The notes under the pieces were generated by a model. That model had not been told where the DNA came from, did no database searches, and worked only from the letters and a program-made list of their open reading frames with translations. DNA of 64,000 bases from Reticulitermes speratus (taxonomy: Eukaryota > Arthropoda > Insecta > Blattodea > Rhinotermitidae), in assembly GCA_021186555.1 (NCBI GenBank), contig JAJKFL010000005.1, forward strand, positions 27,468,635 through 27,532,634, given 5' to 3'. The position numbers and the translations under genes were made by a program. Shown in pieces: positions 1 to 12,400 of this stretch. Numbering within the stretch: the first letter of the stretch is position 1; each line of letters opens with the position of its first letter.

Positions 1-30
1 GCAGGCTCGTGGTAGGAGGACATACCGGCC

Positions 31-370
31 GTACGGGCCCGACATTCAGTGTTGAATTCACTGCTGCTCTAACTGAGATGATTTCGGCCTTCCCTGAAAC
101 ATGAATAAACACATATTGCCTGGTGGTAGACGAATGCTGAGATTCGCCTCCGCACAGCTCTCAATCGTCTGGTGTCAGTTCGGCCTCTGCTCGCTACCCG
201 CTCCCGTCTCGGTACACGACCGTTCATTTGATACTTTAGGAAGACGAGAGACTGAGACAGGGGAGAAGACCGTAAAGTTCTCCGCTCGCCAAACTGGTCC
301 ACCCTAATAGGAGCGGCACGGCCATCTGCCTTCGGGCGGGTCCGTGGAGGAACTCTCACCGCATTGACTG
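31..370 (+). other. rDNA spacer/ETS-like block upstream of 18S fragment
   Basis: Non-tandem GC-moderate sequence lying between the 50-bp subrepeats and the start of an 18S fragment. The same block recurs at 5043-5383, in a diverged form at 4317-4680, and inverted at 40,623-40,848 and 41,235-41,797. Its constant position directly 5' of 18S sequence identifies it as external transcribed spacer, probably with the Pol I initiation region near the subrepeat end. That last point is inference; I cannot recognise a Pol I promoter motif. Small frames across it are not credible genes because they recur only as part of the repeated block. Confidence 0.7.
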
Positions 371-436
371 TTCCTGGTTGATACTGTCAGTATTCATATG
401 CTTGTCTTAAAGATTACGCTATGAATGTCTTAGTGC
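371..436 (+). rRNA. 18S rRNA 5' fragment (~66 nt, degenerate)
   Basis: The sequence resembles the universally conserved first ~66 nt of eukaryotic 18S rRNA (TCCTGGTTGAT then CATATGCTTGTCT) but carries about nine substitutions at invariant positions. It stops abruptly at the end of the GTCTCAGTGC equivalent and runs straight into type A subrepeats. It is a pseudogene fragment and not a functional rRNA gene. Confidence 0.85.
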
Positions 437-1425
437 CATTGCCTATCGGCCCTACACCAAAGTGACTGATCCCACGCCGTCGAAAGGAACAGAGGCGAGA
501 CCAAACCAACGCCCTTGCCTATCGGCCCGCCACCACAGTGACTAAGTCTACGCCGACCAAAGGAACAGAGGAGAGACCAGACCAACACATTTCCTATCGG
601 CCCGCCACCACAGTCACTTAGCCCACGCCGACCAAAGGAACAGAAACGAGACCAGACCAACGCGCTTTTCCATCGACCCGCCTCCACATTGATTGAGGCC
701 ACGCCGACCGAAGGAACACAGGCGAGACCAAACCGACGCCCTTGGCTATAGGCCCGACATAGAGTGTTTGAGTTCACGCCAACCGAAGGAACAGAGGCGA
801 GACAATACCAACGCCCTTGCCTATCATCCCGCCACCACAGTGATTGAATCCACGCCGACTAAAGGAAGAGAGGCGAGACCAGACCATCGCCCTTGCTTAT
901 CGGGCTGCCACCACAGTGATTGAGTCCACGCCGACCAAAGGAACAGAGGCGAGACTAGACCAACGCCTTTGCATATCGGCCTGCCACTGCAGTGACTGAG
1001 CCCACGTCCACCAAAAGAACAGAAGAGACACCAGTACTACGTCATTGCCTAAAGGCACGCCACCACAGTTACTGAGCCCACGCCGACCAAAGAAACAGAC
1101 ACGAGACCTGAACAACTCCATTGCCTATGGACCCGCCACCACAGTGATTGAGCCCACGCCGACCAAAGGAACATAGGCGAGACCAGACCAACGACCTTGC
1201 GTATAGGCCCGCCTCCACATTGACTGAGTACACGCCGACGAAAGGAACAGAGGCGAGACCAAATCAACGCCCTTGCCTATGGGTCCGCCAACAGTGACTG
1301 AGCCAACGCCGACCAAAGGAACAGAAGAGAGACCAGAAAAACGCCCTTGCCTATCGCCCAAGCACATCATAGACTGAGCTCGCGCCGACCAAAGAAACAG
1401 AGGCAATATCAGACCAACGCCACAG
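437..1425 (+). repeat. 76-bp satellite, type A array (forward)
   Basis: About 13 tandem units of ~76 bp with the core CACAGTGACTGAGCCCACGC, then CGACCAAAGGAACAGAGGCG and CCCTTGCCTATCGGCCCGCC. Units vary by substitutions and small indels. Type A is distinguished from type B by GACTGAG in place of GGCTGGCTGAG and by GCCTATCGGC in place of ACCTGTCGTG. Type A always sits next to the 18S fragments, so it looks like the spacer-proximal subrepeat. Short open frames on both strands are by-products of the period. Confidence 0.9.
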
Positions 1426-3738
1426 TGGCTGGCTGAGCCCACGCCGACCGAGGGATCGGAGGTCGTCGCAGCGCCCTCACCAGTCGTGCCCGCCAACAAA
1501 TTGTCTGTCCTAGCCCACGACGAAGAAGCGAACAGAGGCCTGAGCAGCGCGCTCACCTGTCGAGCCTGCCACCACAGTGGCTGGCTGAGCCCAGGTCGAC
1601 GGAGCTAAGAGAAGCCAGAACAGCGACCTCACATGTCCTGCCCGCCACCTAAGTGGTTGCCTGAGCCCACGGCGAACGAGCGAACACAGAACACCTCTCG
1701 TGCCAGACACCACAGTGGCTGGCTGAGCACACGACTACCGAGCGTTCAGAGGCCAGTTTAGCGCCCTCACCTGTCGTGCCAACTAACTCAGTCGCTGGCT
1801 GAACTAACGCCGACCGAGCGAACAGAGGCCAGAGCAGCGCCCTCTGCTGTCGTACACGCCACCGAAGTAGCTGGCTGAGCACACGCCGATTACGCGGTCA
1901 GAGGCCAGAAGAGCGCCCTCACCTGTCGTGCCCGCCACCACAGTGTCTGCCTGATCCCACGCCGACCAAGCGAACAGTGACGAGTGCAGCGTCCTCACCT
2001 GTGGTGACTGCCACCACAGTGGCTGGATGTGCCCATGCCGACCAATCGAACAGAGGCCAGAGCAGCGCCCTCACCTGTCGTCCCCGCGACCCCAGTGGCT
2101 GGCTGAACCCACGTCGACCGAGAGAACAGAGGCCAGTGCAGCGCACTCAACTATCGTGCCCGCCATCACAGTAGCTGACTGAACCCAAACCGACCGATGG
2201 AACAGAGGCCAGAGCAGCGTCCTCACCTGTCGTGCCCGTCACCACAGTGGCTGGTTGGGCCCACCCCAACCGAGTGAACAGAGACCAGAGCAGCGCCCAC
2301 AACTATCGTGCCCGCCACCACATTGGCTGGTTGGGACCACGCCAACAAAGCGAACAGAGGCCATAGCAGCGCCCTCACCTGTCGAGTCCACCACCACAGT
2401 GGCTGGATGAGTCCACGCCGACCGAAAAAAACAGACACCAAAGCAGCGCCCTCGCCTGTCGCTCCCGCCTACACAGTGGCTGTCTGAACCCACGCCGTCC
2501 AAGCGGACAGAACACAGAGCATGGCCCTCAACAGTCGTGCCCTCCACCACAGTGGTTGGCTGGGCCCAAGCCGACAAAGCGAAAACAGGCCAGAGCAGCA
2601 CCCTCACCTGTCGTGCCCGTCACCACAGTGGCTGGGTGGGCACACGCCGACCAAGAGAAGAGAAGCCGAGCATCGCCCTCAAATATCGTGCCCTCCACGA
2701 CAGTGGCTTGATGAGCCCACGCAGAACAAGCGATCAGAGGTCATAGGATCGCCCTCTTCTGTCGTGTCCGACACCACACTGGGTAGCTGAGCCCACGGCG
2801 ACCAAGCGAACAGAGGCCAAAGCAGCGCCCTCAACTGTCTTGCCCACCACCACTGTGCTTTTCTGATGCCACGCCGAAAAAGCGAACAGAGGCAAGTGCT
2901 GGGCTCTCACCTGTCGTGCCCGCTACCCCAGTGGCTGGATGAGCCCACGCCGTCCTAGCTAACAGCGGCCAGAGCAGCGCTGTCACCTCTAGTGCCCGCC
3001 ACCACAGTGACTGGCAGAGCCCAAGCCAACCGATCGAAGAGAGGGCAGAGGAGCGCCCTCACCTTTCGTGCCGCCACCACTGTGGCTGCCTGAGCCCACG
3101 CCGACCCCGCGAAAAAAGGTTCTGAGCAATGCACTCACCTGTCGTGCCCTTCACCACAGTGGCTGGCTGAGCCCTCGCCGACCGAGCGAAAAGAGGCGAG
3201 AGAAGCACACTCACGTGTCGTGCCACGCCACCATAGTGGCTGGCAGATTTCACACCGACCGAGTGATCAGAGGCCAGAGCAGCGCCCTCATATGTCGTGC
3301 TCACCACCACAGTGGCTGAATGAGCCCACGCCGAACAAGCGAACAGATGCCAGACAAGCTCCCTCTTCTGTCATGCCCGCCACCACATTGGCTGGTTGGG
3401 CACACGCCGACCAAGAATAAAGAGGCCAGAGCGGCGCCCTCACCTGTCGTGCCCCCCACCACAGTGGCTTGCTGAGCGTCAGCCGACCGAGCGAACAGAG
3501 GCGAGAACAGCGCACTCATGGGTCGTGCCCGCCACCACAGTGGCTAGCAGAGTCCACGCCGACCAAGGGATCGGATGCCAGAGCTGCGCCCTCACCTGTC
3601 ATGGCGCCAGCACAGTGGCTAGCTGAACCCACGCCAACCGGGCGAACAGAGGCCAGTGCAGCGCCCTAAACTGTCGTGCCCACCATCACAGGCTGGCTGA
3701 GCCCACGCCGACCGAGCGAACAGACGCCAGAGCAGCGC
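1426..3738 (+). repeat. 76-bp satellite, type B array (forward)
   Basis: About 30 tandem units with the core CACAGTGGCTGGCTGAGCCC, CGACCGAGCGAACAGAGGCC and AGAGCAGCGCCCTCACCTGT. Units are diverged by roughly 10-20% by eye. The period of 76 is 1 modulo 3, so three units make one codon-frame cycle of 228 bp. This produces the recurrent ~76-codon open frames seen across the array. Confidence 0.93.
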
Positions 3739-4107
3739 TCTGGCCTCTGTTCGCTCGGTCGGCGTGGGCTCAGCCAGCCACTGTGGTGTCGGTCACGACA
3801 GGTGAGTGCGCTGCTCTGGCCTCTGTTCGCTTGGTCGGCATGTGCTCAGCCACCCATTGTTGTGGCGGGCACGACAGGTGAGGTCGCTGATCTGGCCTCT
3901 GATCGCTTGGTCGGTTTAGGCTCAGCCATTCACTGTGGTTGCGGATACGACATTTGAGAGGGCTGCTCTGAACTCAGTTCGCTCGGTCGGCTTTGGTTTA
4001 GGCAGCTACTGTGGTGGTGGCACGACAGGTGAGAGCGCTGCTCTAGCCTCTTTTCGCTCTGTCGGCGTGGGCACAGCCAGCCACTGTTTTTGCGATCACG
4101 ACAGGTG
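3739..4107 (-). repeat. 76-bp satellite, type B, inverted block
   Basis: About five type B units in reverse complement. The junction at about 3735-3745 is a near-perfect palindrome: the GACCGAGCGAACAGACGCCA segment is followed at once by its reverse complement, with arms of about 40 bp. The block ends where ~50-bp subrepeats begin. Confidence 0.9.
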
Positions 4108-4316
4108 AGGGCGCTGCCTCCGAATATATTCAAAATGTTACCGGCTCGCGGTAAGAGGACATTCGTGTCTCGGAATAGTTTCAATGTGATGCCGTCTCGT
4201 GTTAGGAGGATAAACCTGCCTCGAATGTTTTCGCAAGTGTCGCCCGCGCGTTTTAGAGGGACCAACATTAGGCTGCCTCCGAATATTTTAAGTGTTGGCG
4301 TCTCGTGGTAGTAGGA
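4108..4316 (+). repeat. ~50-bp spacer subrepeats (block 1)
   Basis: About four tandem ~50-bp units with the core GCCGGCTCGTGGTAGGAGGA, CATACCTGCCTCGGAATATT and TTCAAAG. The family also occurs at 1-30, 4681-5042, and inverted at about 40,405-40,450, 41,018-41,061 and 41,798-41,946. It always lies immediately upstream of the ETS-like block, the position occupied by enhancer or promoter subrepeats in known rDNA intergenic spacers. That functional reading is an inference from position. Confidence 0.8.
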
Positions 4317-4680
4317 CATACTGGCCGTACGGGCCCGGAATTCGGGGTATATTCTCTGCTGCTCAAACCGAGATCATTTCGGTCTTCCCTGAAACATGAA
4401 TAAACACCTATTGTATGGTGGTAGACGAATGCTGAGACTCGCCTCCGCTCAATGCTCCATCATCTGGTGTCAGATCGGCCTCTGCTCTCTACCCGCTCAC
4501 GCTTCGGTTCACGACGGTTCATTTGATACTTGAGGAGGAAGAGAGACTGATACAGTCGAGGATAACGGGCTGTCCTCCGCCAGACAATGTGGTTCACACT
4601 ATGATTTACTCTGTGGTGCGTGTAATCCTTGCGTAGTAGACGTATCCTAACCTAACGTAGTGGAATGTAACAAGTGGTAG
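4317..4680 (+). other. Diverged ETS-like block without 18S
   Basis: The first ~280 bases match the block at 31-330 with many substitutions: the GGCCGTACGGGCCCG start, the CTGAAACATGAATAAACAC stretch and the GGTGTCAG..CGGCCTCTGCTC stretch are all recognisable. After about 4600 it departs into unique sequence and returns to 50-bp subrepeats without any 18S sequence. It looks like an older spacer copy that lost its 18S end. Confidence 0.75.
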
Positions 4681-5042
4681 GAGGAAATGCCTGCCTTGGA
4701 ATATTTGCAAACTGTTGCCGGCTAGTGGTAGGAGGACATAATTTCATCGGAATATATTGATGCCGGCTTGTGGTAGGTGGTCATAACTGCCTTGGAATAT
4801 TTTTAATGTGTTGCCGGCTCGTAATAGGAGGACATACCTACTTCGGAATATATTCAAAGTTTTGCCGGCTCGTTTTAGTAGGGTATACCTGCCTCTGAGT
4901 ATTATCAAAGAGATGCCGGCTCGTGGTAGGAGGATATACCCGCCTCGGAATATTTTAACGATATGCAGGCTCGTGGTAGGACATACCTGCCTGGGAATAT
5001 TTTCAAAGTCGTGCAGGCTCGTGGTAGGAGGACATACCGGCC
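4681..5042 (+). repeat. ~50-bp spacer subrepeats (block 2)
   Basis: Seven or so tandem units of the CTCGTGGTAGGAGGACATAC family, with single-base changes and a few short deletions. The last unit leads directly into the ETS-like block at 5043, exactly as at 1-31. Confidence 0.85.
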
Positions 5043-5383
5043 GTACGGGCCCGACATTCAGTGTTGAATTCACTGCTGCTCTAACTGAGATGATTTCGGC
5101 CTTCCCTGAAACATGAATAAACACATATTGCCTGGTGGTAGACGAATGCTGAGATTCGCCTCCGCACAGCTCTCAATCGTCTGGTGTCAGTTCGGCCTCT
5201 GCTCGCTACCCGCTCCCGTCTCGGTACACGACCGTTCATTTGATACTTTAGGAAGACGAGAGACTGAGACAGGGGAGAAGACCGTAAAGTTCTCCGCTCG
5301 CCAAACTGGTCCACCCTAATAGGAGCGGCACGGCCATCTGCCTTCGGGCGGGTCCGTGGAGGAACTCTCACCGCATTGACTGT
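5043..5383 (+). other. rDNA spacer/ETS-like block, duplicate
   Basis: Almost identical copy of 31-370, with one extra C just before the 18S fragment. Same position between 50-bp subrepeats and 18S sequence. Confidence 0.7.
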
Positions 5384-5449
5384 TCCCTGGTTGATACTGT
5401 CAGTATTCATATGCTTGTCTTAAAGATTACGCTATGAATGTCTTAGTGC
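5384..5449 (+). rRNA. 18S rRNA 5' fragment (~66 nt), duplicate
   Basis: Duplicate of 371-436 with the same diagnostic substitutions and the same truncation point, joined to type A satellite. It was therefore copied as part of the 5.0-kb duplication and is not an independent capture. Confidence 0.85.
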
Positions 5450-6438
5450 CATTGCCTATCGGCCCTACACCAAAGTGACTGATCCCACGCCGTCGAAAGG
5501 AACAGAGGCGAGACCAAACCAACGCCCTTGCCTATCGGCCCGCCACCACAGTGACTAAGTCTACGCCGACCAAAGGAACAGAGGAGAGACCAGACCAACA
5601 CATTTCCTATCGGCCCGCCACCACAGTCACTTAGCCCACGCCGACCAAAGGAACAGAAACGAGACCAGACCAACGCGCTTTTCCATCGACCCGCCTCCAC
5701 ATTGATTGAGGCCACGCCGACCGAAGGAACACAGGCGAGACCAAACCGACGCCCTTGGCTATAGGCCCGACATAGAGTGTTTGAGTTCACGCCAACCGAA
5801 GGAACAGAGGCGAGACAATACCAACGCCCTTGCCTATCATCCCGCCACCACAGTGATTGAATCCACGCCGACTAAAGGAAGAGAGGCGAGACCAGACCAT
5901 CGCCCTTGCTTATCGGGCTGCCACCACAGTGATTGAGTCCACGCCGACCAAAGGAACAGAGGCGAGACTAGACCAACGCCTTTGCATATCGGCCCGCCAC
6001 TGCAGTGACTGAGCCCACGTCCACCAAAAGAACAGAAGAGACACCAGTACTACGTCATTGCCTAAAGGCACGCCACCACAGTTACTGAGCCCACGCCGAC
6101 CAAAGAAACAGACACGAGACCTGAACAACTCCATTGCCTATGGACCCGCCACCACAGTGATTGAGCCCACGCCGACCAAAGGAACATAGGCGAGACCAGA
6201 CCAACGACCTTGCGTATAGGCCCGCCTCCACATTGACTGAGTACACGCCGACGAAAGGAACAGAGGCGAGACCAAATCAACGCCCTTGCCTATGGGTCCG
6301 CCAACAGTGACTGAGCCAACGCCGACCAAAGGAACAGAAGAGAGACCAGAAAAACGCCCTTGCCTATCGCCCAAGCACATCATAGACTGAGCTCGCGCCG
6401 ACCAAAGAAACAGAGGCAATATCAGACCAACGCCACAG
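5450..6438 (+). repeat. 76-bp satellite, type A array (duplicate)
   Basis: Copy of the 437-1425 array with the same unit order and the same diagnostic indels. Confidence 0.9.
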
Positions 6439-9400
6439 TGGCTGGCTGAGCCCACGCCGACCGAGGGATCGGAGGTCGTCGCAGCGCCCTCACCAGTCGT
6501 GCCCGCCAACAAATTGTCTGTCCTAGCCCACGACGAAGAAGCGAACAGAGGCCTGAGCAGCGCGCTCACCTGTCGAGCCTGCCACCACAGTGGCTGGCTG
6601 AGCCCAGGTCGACGGAGCTAAGAGAAGCCAGAACAGCGACCTCACATGTCCTGCCCGCCACCTAAGTGGTTGCCTGAGCCCACGGCGAACGAGCGAACAC
6701 AGAACACCTCTCGTGCCAGACACCACAGTGGCTGGCTGAGCACACGACTACCGAGCGTTCAGAGGCCAGTTTAGCGCCCTCACCTGTCGTGCCAACTAAC
6801 TCAGTCGCTGGCTGAACTAACGCCGACCGAGCGAACAGAGGCCAGAGCAGCGCCCTCTGCTGTCGTACACGCCACCGAAGTAGCTGGCTGAGCACACGCC
6901 GATTACGCGGTCAGAGGCCAGAAGAGCGCCCTCACCTGTCGTGCCCGCCACCACAGTGTCTGCCTGATCCCACGCCGACCAAGCGAACAGTGACGAGTGC
7001 AGCGTCCTCACCTGTGGTGACTGCCACCACAGTGGCTGGATGTGCCCATGCCGACCAATCGAACAGAGGCCAGAGCAGCGCCCTCACCTGTCGTCCCCGC
7101 GACCCCAGTGGCTGGCTGAACCCACGTCGACCGAGAGAACAGAGGCCAGTGCAGCGCACTCAACTATCGTGCCCGCCATCACAGTAGCTGACTGAACCCA
7201 AACCGACCGATGGAACAGAGGCCAGAGCAGCGTCCTCACCTGTCGTGCCCGTCACCACAGTGGCTGGTTGGGCCCACCCCAACCGAGTGAACAGAGACCA
7301 GAGCAGCGCCCACAACTATCGTGCCCGCCACCACATTGGCTGGTTGGGACCACGCCAACAAAGCGAACAGAGGCCATAGCAGCGCCCTCACCTGTCGAGT
7401 CCACCACCACAGTGGCTGGATGAGTCCACGCCGACCGAAAAAAAACAGACACCAAAGCAGCGCCCTCGCCTGTCGCTCCCGCCTACACAGTGGCTGTCTG
7501 AACCCACGCCGTCCAAGCGGACAGAACACAGAGCATGGCCCTCAACAGTCGTGCCCTCCACCACAGTGGTTGGCTGGGCCCAAGCCGACAAAGCGAAAAC
7601 AGGCCAGAGCAGCACCCTCACCTGTCGTGCCCGTCACCACAGTGGCTGGGTGGGCACACGCCGACCAAGAGAAGAGAAGCCGAGCATCGCCCTCAAATAT
7701 CGTGCCCTCCACGACAGTGGCTTGATGAGCCCACGCAGAACAAGCGATCAGAGGTCATAGGATCGCCCTCTTCTGTCGTGTCCGACACCACACTGGGTAG
7801 CTGAGCCCACGGCGACCAAGCGAACAGAGGCCAAAGCAGCGCCCTCAACTGTCTTGCCCACCACCACTGTGCTTTTCTGATGCCACGCCGAAAAAGCGAA
7901 CAGAGGCAAGTGCTGGGCTCTCACCTGTCGTGCCCGCTACCCCAGTGGCTGGATGAGCCCACGCCGTCCTAGCTAACAGCGGCCAGAGCAGCGCTGTCAC
8001 CTCTAGTGCCCGCCACCACAGTGACTGGCAGAGCCCAAGCCAACCGATCGAAGAGAGGGCAGAGGAGCGCCCTCACCTTTCGTGCCGCCACCACTGTGGC
8101 TGCCTGAGCCCACGCCGACCCCGCGAAAAAAGGTCTGAGCAATGCACTCACCTGTCGTGCCCTTCACCACAGTGGCTGGCTGAGCCCTCGCCGACCGAGC
8201 GAAAAGAGGCGAGAGAAGCACACTCACGTGTCGTGCCACGCCACCATAGTGGCTGGCAGATTTCACACCGACCGAGTGATCAGAGGCCAGAGCAGCGCCC
8301 TCATATGTCGTGCTCACCACCACAGTGGCTGAATGAGCCCACGCCGAACAAGCGAACAGATGCCAGACAAGCTCCCTCTTCTGTCATGCCCGCCACCACA
8401 TTGGCTGGTTGGGCACACGCCGACCAAGAATAAAGAGGCCAGAGCGGCGCCCTCACCTGTCGTGCCCCCCACCACAGTGGCTTGCTGAGCGTCAGCCGAC
8501 CGAGCGAACAGAGGCGAGAACAGCGCACTCATGGGTCGTGCCCGCCACCACAGTGGCTAGCAGAGTCCACGCCGACCAAGGGATCGGATGCCAGAGCTGC
8601 GCCCTCACCTGTCATGGCGCCAGCACAGTGGCTAGCTGAACCCACGCCAACCGGGCGAACAGAGGCCAGTGCAGCGCCCTCACCTGCCGTCTCCGCCTCC
8701 ACAGTGGCTGGCTGAGCCCACACCGACAAAGCGAAGAGAGGCCAGAGCAGCGCCCCTGTCGTGCCCGCCACCACAGTGGCTGCTTAGCCTCGACTACCAA
8801 GCGAACACAGGCCAGAGCAGCGCCCTCATCTTTCTTTCGCAACATCACAGTGGCTGGCTGGGACCACGCCTTTCAAGCGCCCCGCCCACCCAGTGGCTGG
8901 CTGAGCCCACGCCGACCGAGCTAACAGAGGCGAGAGCAGCGCCCTCACCTGTCGTGCCTGCCACCAAAGTGGCTGGCTGAGCCCAAGCCGACCGAGGGAA
9001 CAGTGGCCAGAGTAGCGTCCTCACCTGATGTGCCCGCCACCACAGTGGCTGGATGAGCCCATGCCGACCGAGCGAACAGAAGCCAGAGCAACGACCTCAC
9101 TTTTCGTGCCCGCCTCCTCAGTCGCTACCTGAGCCAACGTCAACTGAGCAAACACAGGCCAGAGGAGCTTCCTCACCTGTCGTTCCCGCCACGATATTGG
9201 CTGGCTGAGACCATGCCGACCAAGAGAACAGAGGCCAGTGCAGCGCCCTCACATTTCGTGCCCGCCACCGCAGTGGCAGGCAGGTACCACGCTGACCAAG
9301 CGAAGAGAGGCCAAATCAGCGCCCTCACTAGTCGTGCAAGCCACTATGGTGACTGGCTTGGCCCACGCCCACCAATCGAACAGTGGCCAGAATAGCGCCC

Positions 9401-12400
9401 TCACCTGTCGTTCCAGCCACCACAGTGGCTGGCTGGGCCCACGCCAACGAAGCGAAAAGACGCCAGAGCAGCGCCCTCACCAGTCGTGCCCGCCACCACA
9501 GTCGCTGGCTGAGCCCACGCCGAAAAAAACGAACAGAATCCAGAGCAGCGCCCTGAACTGTCGTGCCCGGCACCAGAATGGCTGTCTGAGCCAACACCGA
9601 ACGATCGAACAGAGGCCAAAGCAGCGCCCGTACCTGTCGTTCCCGCCACCACTGTGTTTGCCTGAGCCCACACCTAATGAGCGAACACAGGCCAGAGCAG
9701 TGCCCTCAACTGTCGTCCCTGCCACGTTAGTGGCTCTCTGAGCCCATGTCGACCGAGAGAACAGAGGCCAGAGCAGCGCCCTCACCTGTCGTGCGCGACA
9801 ACACAGAGGCTGGTAGAGGCCACGCCGACCAAGCGATCCGAGGCCAGAGCAACGCCCTCAGATTTCGTGCCCGCCACCACAGTAGCTGGCTGGGACGACG
9901 CCAATGAAGCGAACAGAGGCCAGAGTGGCGCCCTCACCTGTCGTGCCCGCCACCACTGTGTCTCGCTGGGCCCACGCCGACAAAGCGAACAGAGGCAAGA
10001 GGAGCGCCCTCAACTATCGTGCCCGCCACCACAGTGGATGGAGAAACCCACGCTGACCAAGCCAACAGAGGCCAAAGAAGCGGCCTCACCTGTCGTTGCA
10101 CTCATCACATTGGCTGGCTGATCCCACGCCAACCGGGCGAACAGAGGCCAGTGCAGTGCCCTCATCTTTCTTTCGCAACATCACAGTGGCTGGCTGGGAC
10201 CACGCCTTTCAAGCGAACAGACGACACACCAGCGCCCTCACCTCTCCTGCCCGCCAACACAGAGGCTGGCAGAGCCCACTCCGACCGATGGAGCTGAGGC
10301 CACAGCTGCGCCCTTACTTGATGAAGCCGCGTCCACAGTGGCTGGCTCAGCCCACGTCGAACGAGCTAACGGAGGCCAGAGCAGCGCCCTCACCTTCGTG
10401 TCCGCCACCACAGTGGCTGGCTGAGCCCACACCGACAAAGCGAACAGAGGTCAGAGCAGCGCCCCTGAGTGCCCGCCACCACAGTGGCTGGCTGAGCCAC
10501 GCCTACTATGCTAACAGAGTCCAGACCAACGCCCTCACTTGTCGTACCCGCCACCACAATGGCTGGCTGAGCCCTCGCCGACCAAGCGAATAGAGGCCAG
10601 AGAAGCTCCCTCACCTGACGTGCCCGCCACCACAGTGGCTGGCTGAAGCCACACCGACCAAGCTAACAGAGGCCACAGCAGCGCCCTCATCTGTCTATCC
10701 CATCACCACAGTGGCTGGCTGGGACCACGCCGATCAAGTGAACAGAGGACAGACCAGCGCCCTCACCTCTAGTGCACGCCAACAGAAAGGCTGGCAGAGC
10801 CCACACCGACCGACGGAGCTGAGGCCAGACCGGCGCCCTTACTTGACGGGCCCGCGACTGAGCGAACACATGCCAGAAGTGCTCCTCAGCTGTCGTTCCC
10901 GCCACGATAGTGGCTGGCTGAGACCATGCCGACCGAGAGAACAGAGGCTAGTGCAGTGCCCTCACCTGTCGTGCCCCCCACCACAGTGGCTGGCAGAGGC
11001 CACGCCTAACAAGCGAACCGAGGCCAGAGCAGCGCCCTCACATTTCGTGCCCGCCACCGCAGTGGCTGTCAGGTACCACGATGACCAAGCGAAGAGAGGC
11101 CAAATCAGCTCCCTCACATGTCGTGCAAGCCACCATGGTGGCTGGCTTGGCCCACGCCCACCAATCGAACAGTGGCCAGAATGTCGCCCTCACCTGTCGT
11201 TGCCGCCACCACAGTGGCTGCCTGGGCCCTCGCCAACCAAGCGAAAAGACGCCAGAGCAGCGCCCTCACCTGTCGTGCCCGCCACCACAGTCGCTGGCTG
11301 AGCCCACGCTGAAAGAACTAACAGAGTCCAGAGCAGCGCCCTGAACTGTCGTGCCCACCACCACAGTTGCTGTCTGAGCCAACTCCGAACGATCGAACAG
11401 AGGCTAAAGCATCGCCCGCACCTGTCGTTCTCGCCACCACTGTGTCTGGCTGATCCCACGCCTACTGAGCGAACACAGGCCAGAGCAGTGCCCTCAACTG
11501 TCGTGCCTGCCACGATAGTGGCTCTCTGAGCCCATGCCGACCGAGAGAACAGAGGCCAGAGCAGCGCCCTCACCTGTCGTGCCCGCCACCACAGTGGCTG
11601 GTAAAGGCCACGCCGACCAAGCGATCCGAGGCCAGATCAGCGCCCTCAGATTTCGTGCCCGCCACCACAGAAGCTGGCTGGGACCACGCCAATCAAGCGA
11701 ACAGAGGCCAGAGTAGCGCCCTCAACTCTCGTGCCCGCCACCACAGAGGATGGATAAACCACGCTGACGAAGCGAACAGAGGCCAGAGATGAGGCCTCAC
11801 CTGTCGTTGCAGTCAACACACTGGCTGGCTGATCCCACGCCACCCGGGCGAACAGAGGCCAGTGCAGTGTCCTCACCTGTCTTGTCCGCCACCACAGTTG
11901 CTTGCTGAGCCCACACCGACAAAGCGAACAGAGCCCAGAGCAGCGCCTCTGTCGTGCCCGCCACCACAGTGGCTGGCTGAGCCACGCCTACCAAGCGAAC
12001 ACAGGCCAGAGCAGCGCCATCAGCTGTCGTCCCGCCACCCCAGTGGCTGGCTGAGCCTAATCCGACCGAGAGATCAGAGGCCAGAGCAGCGCCCTTAACT
12101 GTCGTGCCCGCAACCGAGTGGCTGGCTGTGCCCACACCGACCGAGGGAACAGAGGCCAGAGCAGCGCCCTCACCTGTCTTTCAAGCCACCACAGTGGCTG
12201 GCTGGGACCACGCCGATCAAGCGAACAGAGACCAGAACAGCGTCCTCACATTTCGTGCTCGCCACCACAGTGGCTGGCTGAGCCCACGCCGACGAAGCGA
12301 AGAGAGGCCAAATCAGCACCCTCACATGTCGTGCAAGCCTCCATGGTGGCTGGCTGGGCCCACGCCAACGAACCTAACAGTGGCTAGAGTTGTGCCCTCA

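Larger units (their letters stand above)
1..3667 (+). repeat. 5.0-kb tandem duplication, copy 1
   Basis: This block recurs at 5013-8680 in the same orientation. It contains the end of a 50-bp subrepeat, an ETS-like block, a truncated 18S 5' end and type A then type B 76-bp subrepeats. I see only a few differences between the copies: one extra C near 5386, a T/C change near 984/5997, one extra A in an A-run near 2430/7443, and one missing T near 3114/8128. The copies part company after 3667, where copy 1 soon turns into an inverted array and copy 2 continues forward. Such high identity means either a very recent duplication or an assembly artefact. Confidence 0.9.
5013..8680 (+). repeat. 5.0-kb tandem duplication, copy 2
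   Basis: Second copy of 1-3667 with an offset of 5012-5014 bases. The offset shifts by single bases at small indels, as expected for real or sequencing-derived 1-nt differences. Together with the 3668-5012 segment the duplication has a period of about 5,012 bp. After 8680 the sequence continues as forward type B repeats, not into the inversion seen after copy 1. Confidence 0.9.

Noticed and set aside
101..307. Small frames across the ETS-like block (68 codons + and up to 109 codons -)
   Set aside because: Located in rDNA spacer directly upstream of 18S sequence and duplicated with it; no protein family signature.
371..436. Functional 18S rRNA gene
   Set aside because: Only the first ~66 nt, with substitutions at invariant sites, and no continuation.
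437..3667. CRISPR array
   Set aside because: Regular spacing, but the whole 76-bp unit repeats with no unique spacers, in a eukaryotic genome.
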